DNA of 61,389 nt from Alkalihalobacterium chitinilyticum (GCF_029028005.1 NZ_JAOTPO010000024.1:1-61389), one strand, 5' to 3'. Counted from the stretch's first letter, positions 11,144 to 21,342 are shown. Numbers and translations are program-made. Notes: generated by a model from the sequence alone, not told the origin.

Positions 11144-13168
11144 TTACTTATCGGTTTTATTTTCATCTTCTGATTTTGGCTTCGCAGGTGTTTCATCTGA
11201 AGGCTTAGCACCAGTTTCTTCTTTTGCTTCTGCCTCATCTTTTTTAGAAGAAATATTAACTTTAACATCACCATCTTGAGTCGTTTCAGACTTAAGCTCT
11301 TGTTTACGATACGCATCTGTATGATGGTTTTCAGGAAGTTTTCCTTCGTTAACAAGTGACTTAATTTGTTCAGCATCTAACGTTTCAAGTTCCATCAACG
11401 TTTCTGCCACAAGATCTAGCTTATCTTTATTATCAAGAAGGATCTGCTTACAACGTTCATAACATTCTTTAATGAAACGTTGAACTTCTAAATCAATTTC
11501 ATAAGCAATTTGGTCGCTGTAGTTTTGCTCATTTTGAATATCACGACCCAAGAACACTTGGCCACCGGAACTTTGTCCAAATTGCATTGGTCCTAGTTTC
11601 TCACTCATACCATATTCAGTAACCATCTTACGAGCGATACCTGTTGCGCGCTGGAAATCATTATGAGCTCCAGTACTTACTTCTCCAAAAGTAACTTCCT
11701 CAGCAACACGCCCGCCAAGTAAGCCCATAATTTTATCAAGCAACTCTGGTTTGGTCATAAAGTAGCGATCCTCTTTCGGAAGCATAACAGCATATCCACC
11801 AGCTTGCCCGCGTGGAACAATCGTAACTTTATGAACCATATCTGCATTTTCAAGTTTGACACCAACGACCGTGTGGCCTGCTTCATGCCAAGCAACAATT
11901 TTCTTTTCTTTCGCTGATATCACACGACTCTTCTTAGCCGGACCAGCAATCACTCGGTCTATCGCTTCTTCAATATGAACCATGTTCACTTTCTTCTTGT
12001 CTTGACGGGCAGCAACTAGAGCCGCTTCATTCAGAAGGTTTTCTAAGTCAGCACCCGAGAAGCCAGGTGTACGAGCAGCAATTGCTTTAAGATCGACGTC
12101 ATCAGCAAGAGGTTTATTACGTGCATGCACTTTTAATACCTCTTCACGACCTTTAACATCTGGTCGGCCTACTAGAATTTGTCGGTCAAAACGACCTGGA
12201 CGCAGTAATGCTGGGTCTAGAATATCCGCTCGGTTTGTTGCCGCGATGATAATAATTCCTTCATTTGCACTAAATCCATCCATCTCAACGAGTAACTGAT
12301 TTAGCGTCTGCTCACGTTCATCGTGACCCCCGCCAAGACCTGCTCCACGTTGTCGTCCAACCGCATCAATCTCATCAATAAAGATAATACACGGTGCATT
12401 TTTCTTCGCATTTTCAAATAGGTCACGTACACGAGAAGCACCGACCCCAACGAACATTTCCACGAAATCAGAACCACTGATTGAGAAGAACGGTACACCC
12501 GCTTCACCTGCAACAGCACGTGCTAATAACGTTTTACCTGTACCTGGCGGTCCAACTAATAGAACCCCTTTTGGAATACGAGCACCAATTGCCGAGAACT
12601 TTCGAGGGTCTTTTAAGAATTCAACAACCTCAACAAGTTCTTGCTTTTCTTCATCTGCACCAGCAACATCTTTGAATTTCGCTTTCTTCTTATCATCCTG
12701 AACCATTTTCGCCTTACTCTTACCAAAGTTCATGACACGGCTTCCACCGCCCTGAGCCTGGCTTAGTAAGAAGAAGAATAGGATGAAAATAATGATAAAT
12801 GGAATAATTGACGTAAAAAAGGTAACCCAACCACTTGTCTCATCAGCAGGCTCCATCGTGAACTCCGGTGCAGCACCTCCACCTTCTTGAACAGCAAACA
12901 GTCTTTCAACTGCCAACTCAGCCCTAGGAATATATGTTTGGAAATACTCTCCTTCTGGCATGTTTACAAGCTGTCCGCGCACTAAGTACACTTGTCGCTC
13001 AGGCTTTAAAGAAAGAGTGGTAACCTCGCCATTTTGAAGTTTTTCATAAAACTGATCAACTGTCATCGGTGTCGTCTCGACTTGATCACCGCTAAAGACA
13101 CTTACAATTCCTACGATGACTAGAAAAATTAATAAGTAAAATATCGTGTTACGAAAAATCCGATTCAT
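11144..13168 (-). CDS. ftsH: ATP-dependent zinc metalloprotease FtsH
   Basis: Membrane-anchored AAA+ protease that degrades membrane and regulatory proteins. In Bacillus it is needed for stress tolerance and for entry into sporulation. The 674 aa have an N-terminal membrane segment (8-25), an external domain, and a second membrane segment (116-137). The AAA module follows with Walker A GPPGTGKT at 206-213 and Walker B IIFIDE at 261-266, and the zinc motif HEAGH is at 428-432. The C-terminal tail after about 620 is acidic and lysine-rich, low in complexity. A TATAAT at 13201-13206 on the minus strand is a plausible -10, though its -35 is weak. Confidence 0.98.
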   Translation of the reverse strand: MNRIFRNTIFYLLIFLVIVGIVSVFSGDQVETTPMTVDQFYEKLQNGEVTTLSLKPERQVYLVRGQLVNMPEGEYFQTYIPRAELAVERLFAVQEGGGAAPEFTMEPADETSGWVTFFTSIIPFIIIFILFFFLLSQAQGGGSRVMNFGKSKAKMVQDDKKKAKFKDVAGADEEKQELVEVVEFLKDPRKFSAIGARIPKGVLLVGPPGTGKTLLARAVAGEAGVPFFSISGSDFVEMFVGVGASRVRDLFENAKKNAPCIIFIDEIDAVGRQRGAGLGGGHDEREQTLNQLLVEMDGFSANEGIIIIAATNRADILDPALLRPGRFDRQILVGRPDVKGREEVLKVHARNKPLADDVDLKAIAARTPGFSGADLENLLNEAALVAARQDKKKVNMVHIEEAIDRVIAGPAKKSRVISAKEKKIVAWHEAGHTVVGVKLENADMVHKVTIVPRGQAGGYAVMLPKEDRYFMTKPELLDKIMGLLGGRVAEEVTFGEVSTGAHNDFQRATGIARKMVTEYGMSEKLGPMQFGQSSGGQVFLGRDIQNEQNYSDQIAYEIDLEVQRFIKECYERCKQILLDNKDKLDLVAETLMELETLDAEQIKSLVNEGKLPENHHTDAYRKQELKSETTQDGDVKVNISSKKDEAEAKEETGAKPSDETPAKPKSEDENKTDK

Positions 13169-13236
13169 TCCTGACCTCCTCCCACGTACAATAAGCTTAA
13201 ATTATAGTATCATATTTACCACTTTTTTCACAATCT

Positions 13237-13776
13237 TTACGTCCCATAAATTTCTGGCTTTAGTACGCCAATATACGGGAGGTTTCGATAGCGCTCAGCA
13301 AAGTCTAATCCATATCCGACAACAAACGCATCTGGAACCGTAAATCCGGCAAGATCCGGTACTAAATCGACCTTTCTGCCATCTGGCTTATCTAACAGAG
13401 TGACAATCTTAACCGATTTTGCTTTGCGGTAATGAAATAACTTTACTAAATAACTTAGTGTTAAACCGCTATCTATAATATCTTCTACAATGAGGACATC
13501 GCGTCCTTCTACTGAAGTATTTAAATCTTTTACAATTTTAACTTCACCTGAAGTAACAGTACCCGCACCGTAACTTGATACATCCATAAAATCAAGCTCG
13601 ATATGTGTATCTATTCTTTTCGTTAAATCGGCCATAAAAGGCAGAGCACCTTTTAAAACTCCGACAACAAGGGGAAACCGGCCTTCATATTCTTTCGTCA
13701 GCACGCCTCCTAGCTCGCGTACCTTCTGTTGTATTTCTTCTTCCGAGATTAAAACTTCTTTGATTTCGTCTCTCAT
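13237..13776 (-). CDS. hpt: Hypoxanthine phosphoribosyltransferase
   Basis: Purine salvage enzyme that makes IMP and GMP from hypoxanthine or guanine and PRPP. The 179-aa protein has the type I PRTase PRPP loop [14 protein letters not shown] near residues 92-105. The flexible loop region contains MDVSSYG near 65. It lies between tilS and ftsH, the order conserved across Firmicutes. In several of these bacteria TilS and Hpt act together on ftsH expression. The start has an AGGAGG-like site upstream. Confidence 0.96.
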   Translation of the reverse strand: MRDEIKEVLISEEEIQQKVRELGGVLTKEYEGRFPLVVGVLKGALPFMADLTKRIDTHIELDFMDVSSYGAGTVTSGEVKIVKDLNTSVEGRDVLIVEDIIDSGLTLSYLVKLFHYRKAKSVKIVTLLDKPDGRKVDLVPDLAGFTVPDAFVVGYGLDFAERYRNLPYIGVLKPEIYGT

Positions 13777-13815
13777 TCTACTGTTATACCCTCCTGTAAC
13801 TGCTGCTGAAAAGAA

Positions 13816-15222
13816 TTATACCGAGCCTTCATCATGAAATTCAAATGAAAGCACTAAATATTTTTGCGACATTTCTGTGACAGCACTTTTTTTAGAATGT
13901 CCTAATACGGGAATCCATATCACTTCATTATTTCCATCGATAACAAGCGGCCATACTTTTCGTTTCCATTGCTCAATCTTATGATCAATAAAAACACGAC
14001 TAATTTTCTTTGATCCAGTCATCCCTACTAATTGGATACGATCCCCATCCATTTTCGTTCTAACATTCAGTGGATACACAACTTGCTCTGCATCACAAAT
14101 ATAAGTAAATGGAGTTCGTTTGATGTCCATCAGGTTTGATGTGAATTTTGCACTTATTATTCCCAACTTTGTAGATATGCATCCTGGAATTTGTAATTCG
14201 TATGTAAAAGACTCAAAACCTTCCTCGGCTTTTTTAAAACGTAACCGACAACGATCATAAACTCTTTCAATTAATAACCCTTGTGGGAAATCTAATTGGC
14301 CAGAGGGATTGTGAGAGTGAATCAGTTGATGAACTTGTTCAATATGTATGTATGAGAGAAATGGGTAATTTTCCCCGTAAAGATATTTTAATATTAGATG
14401 AATACCCCTTCTTTGTAAAGCGACGGCCATATCTTTGAAGCGATTAACAGAAATGACGACTAATTCCTTCGTTTTCGTTTCAACGACCTCTTCTAAATGT
14501 GTACGAGTAATTTCCTCAAGATAGACCTGATCTAACTCGATTTGTTCACTCATTCGCTGAAAATGAATGTGTGCCTTCGGGTTTTCATTTTTAATAAACG
14601 GCAGCACTTCTTTTCGAAAACGATTTCGCATGTACTTATCAGAGACGTTGCTTTCATCTATTCTTGGCTGCAATTTTTCCTCATTACAGTATTGCACGAT
14701 TTGTGCTTTAGTTATTCCTAAGAATGGTCGAATCAGGGTCCCTGTTGCAAATTGCCTCGATACAGGAATACCGGAAAGCCCTTCTGCAGCAGTTCCTCTC
14801 ACTTGATTCATTAAGATTGTTTCGATTTGGTCATCCCCGTGATGAGCTAAAGCGAGATAGTCCGCTTGATACTTCGTCATCACCTGGTTAAATACATCAT
14901 ACCGACATTTCCTTGCCGCCATTTGAACACTTAATCCAAATTCTTTTTGAACTCTTTTTACATTGACTCGACTTCCTTCAAAAAGAATATCCCGATCCGC
15001 ACAATACTGCTTAACAAACTCAAAATCTTCTGCGGAAGTCCCTTTTCTTAATTGATGGTCGATGTGACTTGCTATTAATTGGAAATTTTCCTTTTGGCTT
15101 TCTTTCCATAAGAAGTGTAACAATGCAAGTGAATCAGGTCCTCCAGAAATTCCTACAACAATAGTGGAATTAGGGCGGAGCAGTTGGTGGTCTTTAATGA
15201 ATTGCTTAACGTCCTGGTTCAT
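13816..15222 (-). CDS. tilS: tRNA(Ile)-lysidine synthetase
   Basis: Converts the wobble cytidine of tRNA-Ile(CAU) to lysidine so that it reads AUA. The 468 aa start with the N-type ATP-pyrophosphatase domain, whose P-loop SGGPDS lies at about residues 26-31. The LALAHHGDDQIETILM segment near 130-146 is also typical. A TilS substrate-binding domain and a C-terminal domain follow. The gene overlaps the 3' end of the upstream ThrE-like gene by 17 bp. Order tilS-hpt-ftsH is conserved with B. subtilis. Confidence 0.96.
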   Translation of the reverse strand: MNQDVKQFIKDHQLLRPNSTIVVGISGGPDSLALLHFLWKESQKENFQLIASHIDHQLRKGTSAEDFEFVKQYCADRDILFEGSRVNVKRVQKEFGLSVQMAARKCRYDVFNQVMTKYQADYLALAHHGDDQIETILMNQVRGTAAEGLSGIPVSRQFATGTLIRPFLGITKAQIVQYCNEEKLQPRIDESNVSDKYMRNRFRKEVLPFIKNENPKAHIHFQRMSEQIELDQVYLEEITRTHLEEVVETKTKELVVISVNRFKDMAVALQRRGIHLILKYLYGENYPFLSYIHIEQVHQLIHSHNPSGQLDFPQGLLIERVYDRCRLRFKKAEEGFESFTYELQIPGCISTKLGIISAKFTSNLMDIKRTPFTYICDAEQVVYPLNVRTKMDGDRIQLVGMTGSKKISRVFIDHKIEQWKRKVWPLVIDGNNEVIWIPVLGHSKKSAVTEMSQKYLVLSFEFHDEGSV

Positions 15223-15652
15223 AACGCTGACCGATACCTCCCTTCTTAAAAGAGAAAATGGCTAACGCAAAAACAAGCCCGCCTGCAATGGCCCCGGCCT
15301 GAAGCATAGTGCTAATCCCAAGTTCTAACCCTAGTAAGTAATCACTTTCGACAAATGCGAGCATCGTAAAATACGCCTTGCTTCCAGGAACTAATGGAAT
15401 AATTGCTGGAATACTAAAAGTGGTTGCAGGTATTCGAAATTTCTTAGCAAGTACTTGCGCTAGAGTAGCACTCATAAAAGAAGCTAAAGCAGTAGCTAAT
15501 ATTATTGAAATTCCGTACTCTGGCAAAGTTCGGTAGATAAACCACGATAAGCAGCCAATAAGTGCACCGATAAATAAAGCTCTTGTTGGCACATTAAACA
15601 AAATCCCAAAACAAAGCGTCGCTGCATATACAAATAATAACTCCAACCACAT
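15206..15652 (-). CDS. ThrE-family exporter, small subunit (DUF3815-type)
   Basis: A hydrophobic 148-residue protein with about four to five predicted membrane segments (for example residues 4-30, 32-50, 56-78 and 117-143). It includes the pattern IPAIIPLVPGSKAYF near residue 90 that marks the C-terminal half of ThrE threonine/serine exporters. With the adjacent larger gene it forms the common split version of ThrE (compare YjjB/YjjP). The ATG at 15652 is preferred because GGGGGAA lies just upstream; the frame extends 15 nt further. Substrate is inferred only. The pair is absent at this place in B. subtilis. Confidence 0.8.
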   Translation of the reverse strand: MWLELLFVYAATLCFGILFNVPTRALFIGALIGCLSWFIYRTLPEYGISIILATALASFMSATLAQVLAKKFRIPATTFSIPAIIPLVPGSKAYFTMLAFVESDYLLGLELGISTMLQAGAIAGGLVFALAIFSFKKGGIGQRYEPGR

Positions 15653-15687
15653 CACTGTTCCCCCCAATTAAGTGTTCTTAATAATGA

Positions 15688-16446
15688 TTACGTTAAGAAT
15701 AAGCCTATGGCTAATGCCACTCCTGTTGCAATCGAGAGTGCCGTCAAAATAGCCTCAGCTCCCCTGCTTACACCAGCAACGTAATCGCCTGATATTAAAT
15801 CTCGAACCGAATTAGTGAGGGGGACTCCTGGTACTAGAGGCATTAAAATTCCTATAATAATCTGATCTAAATTAGCGCCAACCCCGATATAGACCAGGCC
15901 AATAGCAACACTTCCACCAATAAATGCAGATATAAATTCAGCAAAAAACTTCACCTTTAAGTACTCTTGGAATTTAAAAACACAAACACTTACAATAAAG
16001 CCAGCAATGAAAGCAGGGAGCATATCACGTAAACTGCCCCCAAATAAGTAAGAAAACCCTGCACCAGCTACACCTGAAGCGATATGAACGAGCCAAACAG
16101 GGTAATTCATTGGTGCTTTGGCAATCTCATTTAATTTATCATAAGCGACTTCTTCATCTATTTCTCCCGTTACAAATTCACGGGATACTTGGTTAACTAA
16201 TGTAACTTTATTTAAGTCATAGATTCGGTCATCGACTCGAATCATCTGCATCGTATCTCCTTTGCCAACTTCGTCAAAGGAGAGGAATATTCCAGTCGTT
16301 GTTACAAAACTATGAACATTAACGAACCCTGCTGCTTTAGCCATTCGCTCTAACGTTTCTTCTATCCGATAAGTTTCTGCACCGTACGTCAGCATAATTT
16401 CCCCAGCTAACAAACATACATCCATCATCTTATCTGCTCTAGACAT
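15688..16446 (-). CDS. ThrE-family exporter, large subunit (DUF1212-type)
   Basis: A 252-aa membrane protein. The N-terminal soluble part (1-105) carries the pattern AGEIMLTYGAETYRIEETLERM typical of this family. About five membrane segments follow after residue 115, with LMPLVPGVPLTNSVRD near 195-210. That motif is shared with the small subunit and forms the ThrE repeat. Together with the downstream gene (35-bp gap) it would make a complete threonine/serine or dipeptide exporter. The ATG at 16446 lies 5 nt after GGAGG. The function follows from the family, with no direct substrate evidence here. Confidence 0.82.
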   Translation of the reverse strand: MSRADKMMDVCLLAGEIMLTYGAETYRIEETLERMAKAAGFVNVHSFVTTTGIFLSFDEVGKGDTMQMIRVDDRIYDLNKVTLVNQVSREFVTGEIDEEVAYDKLNEIAKAPMNYPVWLVHIASGVAGAGFSYLFGGSLRDMLPAFIAGFIVSVCVFKFQEYLKVKFFAEFISAFIGGSVAIGLVYIGVGANLDQIIIGILMPLVPGVPLTNSVRDLISGDYVAGVSRGAEAILTALSIATGVALAIGLFLT

Positions 16447-16482
16447 GGCACCCTCCACAACTCCCGGACTTTTTGAATATCC

Positions 16483-17457
16483 TTACATTAATTGTCCAAA
16501 TAAGTATAGGATATATGCCAATATAAGAAAAGAGGTAACAAGTAAGATTTCAATTAAATACGACGATTTGGCTGGTTTTTTTTGCTCTTTCCGACGCACT
16601 CTTGGCGGGGTTGAAGGTTTATGTTTAGGTTTAGTATAATAAGTAGATTTTTTTTGGATTGCATCCATTAGATCTTTTTTCATCACTTGGGCATCACCGT
16701 ACTTTCCTTGAATTCCTTTTAACATGATATTACGATACGGCTTCAGCCCTGGCTTCATCTCAATGGCTTGTTTCAATTGTTGTAGTGGATCTCCTTTTTT
16801 ATCAAATCGTTTAGGGTACATACAATTAATCATAATCATCACGAGAGCAAACAAATCATAGCTCGGCTCCGCTACCCTTGAACCCATTCCCCAATAGCCG
16901 CGATCGAAAAACTCAGTGTACTCTTTAATTGATCTTCCAAGCAGGGTCGTACCGCCAACGTCTAGCCATCGTATGCGCGGCGTTGGTCCAATAACGATTA
17001 AATTATCAGGCTTTAAGTCTCCAAATGCCCAACCCGCACGGTGCAGTCGGTCTAAATCACCTAATAGTTGAACCATTAAAATACCGATCCACTCTTCTCC
17101 TCGCTTTGAAGTAAATTCGATCAATTGTTCCCCTTTTAAATACTCCATTACGTAAAAAGGAAGGACTCCTTGGTTGATTACTAAATCATCCACATCTAAC
17201 AAAGAAGGCCCAAGTACCTGACCTTGGACCTTCGAAAAATGCTTTAAGACATTAACCTCAGATGTGATGGCCATGCTATCCACACCGATTTTTAAGGCAA
17301 CCTCGCCCTCTATACAACGTGCTAAGTAGACCGAACCGGTTGCACCCGATCCTAGTAACTTAACAATTTGGTACTTTTTCCGATGCCATTTTCCAACAAC
17401 TGTTGCTCCTGGTTTTAAGTTACATGCCTGAGTCTTCGAGTAATTCATCCTCGCCAC
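16483..17457 (-). CDS. yabT: Serine/threonine protein kinase YabT-like, membrane anchored
   Basis: Hanks-type kinase that in B. subtilis is activated by DNA and acts at the sporulation septum on RecA and AbrB. The 324 aa show the glycine loop GSGATGSVYLA near residues 36-46, the ATP lysine in VALKIG near 55, and the catalytic loop FGDLKPDNL near 152-160. DVGG stands in place of DFG near 175. A basic linker follows, and a single C-terminal membrane segment spans about 300-320. The start is GTG, overlapping the end of yabS by 38 bp. It lacks PASTA domains. Activity and targets are inferred from the homologue. Confidence 0.88.
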   Translation of the reverse strand: MARMNYSKTQACNLKPGATVVGKWHRKKYQIVKLLGSGATGSVYLARCIEGEVALKIGVDSMAITSEVNVLKHFSKVQGQVLGPSLLDVDDLVINQGVLPFYVMEYLKGEQLIEFTSKRGEEWIGILMVQLLGDLDRLHRAGWAFGDLKPDNLIVIGPTPRIRWLDVGGTTLLGRSIKEYTEFFDRGYWGMGSRVAEPSYDLFALVMIMINCMYPKRFDKKGDPLQQLKQAIEMKPGLKPYRNIMLKGIQGKYGDAQVMKKDLMDAIQKKSTYYTKPKHKPSTPPRVRRKEQKKPAKSSYLIEILLVTSFLILAYILYLFGQLM

Positions 17458-18160
17458 TAGAGATCAAACTCCTTCTCGAGTTAGTTTTCTCAAACTTTTG
17501 TAGTGCAACTTGTAAGGCAGGACCCGTTGGAGTAATGCCGCCTGAAGACAACTTATGAAAAATGCCTGTTAATGAGTCTAGTTTAGGTGACCAATCTAAT
17601 AGACGGTCGATATCCTTTCTTTTACCTGGGAATGAGTAGAGCGAGAACCGATTGTCTCCCATTCGAGAAGTAAGACTTATAGATAAATCAGTTAACGCGT
17701 CCTGTACCATTGGTAATTTATTCTTCATACTAGCACTTGTATCTACTAAAATTAAAACATTTAAATCAATGGTTTCTCCTAATTCATCTACAACTTCCAT
17801 CACTTGCCCCCGTTTTTCAGGAGACAAATCTTCCATCTCTTGTTCTTTACCTAATATTTGTTGAAGCTCACGATTAACGACCCCATATAATGTTTGAGTC
17901 ATAGCTTTTCGTGTTACCATTTGTACCGTTTTCGCTAAGTTTTGCGCATATACAATCTGGCTGACGCCTCCGCCTGCCATAGCAATTGATTCTATTTCCT
18001 GAACACCTTGTTCATTCATCGGACTATTATCTACTACACCTATCACATTCACTGTGATCCCTTGTTCTTTTGCTAAAGTTGCAATTGCGACCGGGTCTTC
18101 GCCTTGGTTTGAGCAACCATCAGTAATAAGCAAGATTTGTCGTATCGTACCTTTACCCAA
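17420..18160 (-). CDS. yabS: VWA-domain protein YabS
   Basis: Protein of about 246 aa with a von Willebrand A fold. A MIDAS-like motif appears twice: LITDGCSNQG near residue 9 and LILVDTSASMKN near 140, with the classic D-x-S-x-S. The function is unknown. In B. subtilis it is expressed with yabT in the sporulation region after spoIIE. The TTG at 18160 is chosen because GGAGG lies 8 nt upstream and the length then matches the B. subtilis protein; the frame extends upstream to 18196 without support. It overlaps yabT by 38 bp. Confidence 0.82.
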   Translation of the reverse strand: MGKGTIRQILLITDGCSNQGEDPVAIATLAKEQGITVNVIGVVDNSPMNEQGVQEIESIAMAGGGVSQIVYAQNLAKTVQMVTRKAMTQTLYGVVNRELQQILGKEQEMEDLSPEKRGQVMEVVDELGETIDLNVLILVDTSASMKNKLPMVQDALTDLSISLTSRMGDNRFSLYSFPGKRKDIDRLLDWSPKLDSLTGIFHKLSSGGITPTGPALQVALQKFEKTNSRRSLISSGEDELLEDSGM

Positions 18161-18247
18161 ACATATCCCCTCCAATTTTCTGAATGTTACCATCATTCAC
18201 CAATTGAAGGGGGTTTATACATAACAACTGAGCGTTTTCCCATCTTA

Positions 18248-20749
18248 TTATTGAGCTTTCTTTTTCTCTATTTTTTTCGGCTTATAGATTGGTATAGCTG
18301 CCCATTTAGGCATATTTCTCTTCACCTTTGCAACTACAATGGTCATATCATCTTCAATGCTGCCTTCATTACGAATTACTCTCTCTAATATTAAATCAGC
18401 AACTTCCTGAGGATCTTCAGAAGACACTTCAGAAATAATTCGTTTCATCCACATTTCCTTATTTTCAACATGTTTTGGTGCATCAAAAATGCCATCGCTC
18501 ATCATAATTAATAAGTCTCCAGCTTTCATTTGCTCACTAACGACATCCACATCAAATTCTTGAATAATTCCCATTGGTAAATTACTAGCTTCTATTTTTG
18601 TTACGGTTGACCCTCTTTTAATAAAACTAGGGATCGAACCAATTTTTAAAAACTTTGCATTAGCGTCCTGTAAATCAATCATTGCCAAATCAAGTGTTGA
18701 AAAGATCTCATCTGTTGTCCGTAACGATAAAACTGAATTCACAGATTTAATGGCAACCGTTTCTTCAATTCCTGACTGCAACACTTTTTGCAAGAGTTGT
18801 AATGTTTCATTACTTTCCAAATGGGCACGTTCACCATTACCCATTCCATCACTGATCGCAATTGCGTATTTTCCAGACCCTAACTCGATCGTTGAATAAC
18901 TATCGCCAGAAACATAGGCCCCGCCCTTTGCAACTGTAGCCACTCCGGTTTCAACTACATACTTTTTGGCTGACCCGAACGAAACGTGACTATAGCCGTT
19001 CGGATAAAAACCCCGTTCCTCATTTTTTATAATAATGGTCTCTCCTAATATGTCAGAAAGCATCGGCGCAACAACCTTTTCACATTGGCCATGGCCGCCA
19101 TCATTAGCAACACTCATTTCAATTTCGATATTTCCTTGTTCTAGTTGATAAATATCAATATGTCCTACTTCTAATCCAACACTTCTTAACGCTTCTAGTA
19201 TTTGCTCCTCTTGAACATAATGAGCCTCTTTTTCTCTTTGAATTTCCTTTGCAAAGTCATTCATTACTCGAGAAACACCGAGTAACTGATCGGCTACCAG
19301 TTTTCGACTTTCTAATACTTGCTTTTTGAGCTTCTGGTTCGCTTGAAATTGACCTAACTCATTCCGGACAACATGAACAACCTTTTCATGTTTCACGCAG
19401 TACTTTTTCCATTCTGCTTTGAAAATAGGATCTTTAATCTCACCATTTTTTTCAACTTCATTCATAATCTTGTACATCGACTCATACGTATTATTAAAGT
19501 TATTTACCCAGCAACGGTCTTTTTTAAAACAAGCCTGACATGTTTTTTCCGTAACATTGCTTAGGAAATAATCAACTTCACTTTCAACATCATCTACTTC
19601 TACGTTTGCAGATGTCGATGAAAAACTATTTGATAAGGTTTGGAATAAATGAGAGAACTGCTCCACTCTACCAGCTGTAACATCCCTTATTTTCCGCAAG
19701 TATTGTTGTTGTTCCTTGGAATGCTCTACTGTACCCGGAATGTAGCGAGCTAGTTTACTAATCCACGATCTTGGTGTGATAAGAAAAACAGCAATGGCTA
19801 CACCTGACTCCATCACAGTAACTAATACATGTTCTGACCCCTCACCATACAACCCAATTAGGAGAGTACCGATGAGTAAACCAATACTTACCCCAATCTT
19901 TCTCCCTTCTTTTAATAAACCACCAAGAAGACCAGCAAAAGCTAGTAAACTCATTTGATAAAGGCTGGCCACACTAGCCAGACTCAATATTAAACCAGTG
20001 ACTACACCTACTGTCGAGCCTATTGCCGCTCCAGCCACAAATGCAAATAATAAAACTAGATAACGAGCTAGTATATGTTCGACTGTTAAATCATAAATCA
20101 TCCAGCCGATTGTTCCTGTCATTACGGATGCTAATAATATAATTAAACAAACAATTTCTTCATTTTTTAACGGCTGTTGACTTCGTTTGGCTGTAATTAA
20201 CGGTACACTCTGCAGAAAAATCATCGTAAGAATAAAGCTTAGACTCGCCTCTACTCCAGCCATCATCCAATCATAGCTCGTGATTTGCCCTTGCATGAAA
20301 AACGTTAAAATAATACGAGCCGATAGACTTGCAAAGAAAACGGTAAAAGGCAGGACCTTTGTCGTATTGTCATTAAATTTCTCGACTACTTTTTGATAGA
20401 TGATAAAGATTAACAGTGAAGCTAATACAAACCAACTGCTCTCTAACATATGTGTCATTGCCCCAGCAAATACTGCAAGTGCTGCAATTCCTAACTTGTC
20501 CCGTTTTAATACATAGATAGCAGCAACAAAAGGTAAGACAAATGGTGTGATTTCTGATAGGATCATAGCTCGTCCAAGTAAAAAACCAACCACAAAAATA
20601 AGCAGTCCCCATTGATAGAACACAATGTTTGTTCCCTTTTTGATTTTTTCTGTTGCTGATGTAGTTAACGTCAATGCTTTGTCAGGAAATGCCAAACCAC
20701 GAACGGGCTCAATAACTCCTTTTGTAACTCTACGTAACATTCGCAACAC
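18248..20749 (-). CDS. spoIIE: Stage II sporulation protein E, serine phosphatase
   Basis: Dephosphorylates SpoIIAA to release sigma-F in the forespore, and takes part in polar septum formation through FtsZ. The 833 aa are close to the 827 of B. subtilis. About ten membrane segments occupy residues 45-330 and a central FtsZ-interacting region follows. The C-terminal PP2C-type phosphatase contains DGMGNG at 634-639, SDG at about 751-753 and DDM at about 800-802 for metal binding. It is monocistronic between the tRNA terminator and yabS. The upstream region carries a Spo0A-type promoter (20774-20840). Confidence 0.97.
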   Translation of the reverse strand: MLRMLRRVTKGVIEPVRGLAFPDKALTLTTSATEKIKKGTNIVFYQWGLLIFVVGFLLGRAMILSEITPFVLPFVAAIYVLKRDKLGIAALAVFAGAMTHMLESSWFVLASLLIFIIYQKVVEKFNDNTTKVLPFTVFFASLSARIILTFFMQGQITSYDWMMAGVEASLSFILTMIFLQSVPLITAKRSQQPLKNEEIVCLIILLASVMTGTIGWMIYDLTVEHILARYLVLLFAFVAGAAIGSTVGVVTGLILSLASVASLYQMSLLAFAGLLGGLLKEGRKIGVSIGLLIGTLLIGLYGEGSEHVLVTVMESGVAIAVFLITPRSWISKLARYIPGTVEHSKEQQQYLRKIRDVTAGRVEQFSHLFQTLSNSFSSTSANVEVDDVESEVDYFLSNVTEKTCQACFKKDRCWVNNFNNTYESMYKIMNEVEKNGEIKDPIFKAEWKKYCVKHEKVVHVVRNELGQFQANQKLKKQVLESRKLVADQLLGVSRVMNDFAKEIQREKEAHYVQEEQILEALRSVGLEVGHIDIYQLEQGNIEIEMSVANDGGHGQCEKVVAPMLSDILGETIIIKNEERGFYPNGYSHVSFGSAKKYVVETGVATVAKGGAYVSGDSYSTIELGSGKYAIAISDGMGNGERAHLESNETLQLLQKVLQSGIEETVAIKSVNSVLSLRTTDEIFSTLDLAMIDLQDANAKFLKIGSIPSFIKRGSTVTKIEASNLPMGIIQEFDVDVVSEQMKAGDLLIMMSDGIFDAPKHVENKEMWMKRIISEVSSEDPQEVADLILERVIRNEGSIEDDMTIVVAKVKRNMPKWAAIPIYKPKKIEKKKAQ

Positions 20750-20773
20750 CCCACGGTTAATTTTCGTGGTTTC

Positions 20774-20840
20774 ATTATAAACATAGGTTGGATTCAGTTT
20801 TTGTCAGAATTACAAGTCGAATATAAAAAAGTCTTCGACG
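20774..20840 (-). promoter_or_regulatory. Spo0A-dependent spoIIE promoter region
   Basis: On the minus strand a TATAAT (20774-20779) is preceded 21 bp upstream by TGACAA (20801-20806). This is the over-long spacing seen at Spo0A-activated promoters of spoIIE and spoIIG in B. subtilis. Two 6-of-7 matches to the Spo0A box TGTCGAA follow upstream, AGTCGAA (815-821 of the 20800 block) in plus orientation and CGTCGAA (20834-20840) in minus orientation. A weaker one lies at 20860-20866. Confidence 0.65.
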
Positions 20841-21058
20841 GCTTTCGTGTAAAAGGTTGTTCGATTTCCATTCTTACCCATAAGTAAGAATAGATTGACA
20901 GCAAAGTTTATAAAAATTGCAAAAACAGTGACTTATCACCGATAGTTATGACGAAAGCTTTTTAGTATATAATGGTTGCAGCACTTATATAAAAAAGGTA
21001 TGTTGAACTATTCTTTTATATTTGTAAAAAAATCATATAAATTAAACAAAGAGAAACA

Positions 21059-21088
21059 AAAAAACTGCACCCTAGAAGGATACAGTTT
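21059..21088 (-). terminator. Intrinsic terminator after tRNA-Met
   Basis: An 11-bp stem (AAACTGTATCC paired with GGGTGCAGTTT, with two G-U pairs and a 5-nt loop) is followed by TTTTTTT on the minus strand, 15 bp past the tRNA 3' end. Confidence 0.87.
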
Positions 21089-21103
21089 GGTCATTAATAT
21101 GTA

Positions 21104-21180
21104 TGGTAGCGGCGGAGGGAGTCGAACCCACGACCTCACGGGTATGAACCGTACGCTCTAGCCAGCTGAGCTACACCGCC
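21104..21180 (-). tRNA. tRNA-Met (anticodon CAT)
   Basis: The 77-nt minus-strand sequence folds as a standard cloverleaf. It starts GGCGGTG, has AGCTCAGC in the D arm, GTTCATACC with anticodon CAT, the T-loop GGTTCGACTCC, and ends with encoded CCA. The elongator or initiator type was not settled from sequence alone, but the A-U-rich D arm and position suggest elongator. B. subtilis has a Met plus Glu tRNA pair here; only Met is present. Confidence 0.95.
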
Positions 21181-21216
21181 ATATCAAATAAAGCTAATGT
21201 TAACGACATGTTTTAT

Positions 21217-21244
21217 TCTATAATAGATCTCCTGCTATTGTCAA
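21217..21244 (-). promoter_or_regulatory. Promoter of tRNA-Met
   Basis: A consensus TTGACA (21239-21244) is followed by TATAGA (21217-21222) with a 16-bp spacer on the minus strand, about 37 bp upstream of the mature tRNA 5' end. Confidence 0.7.
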
Positions 21245-21274
21245 CACTGTATTTCAAATAGATAGGAGTAATTG

Positions 21275-21308
21275 AAAAAAATAAAGACAAGCGTAAAACG
21301 CTTGCCTT
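21275..21308 (-). terminator. Intrinsic terminator after yabR
   Basis: The stem AAGGCAAGCG / CGCTTGTCTT is followed by ATTTTTTTC on the minus strand, about 35 bp past the yabR stop. Confidence 0.86.
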
Positions 21309-21342
21309 TCATTTCCTTTTATTAAAAAGCCGGCAGCAAGAC

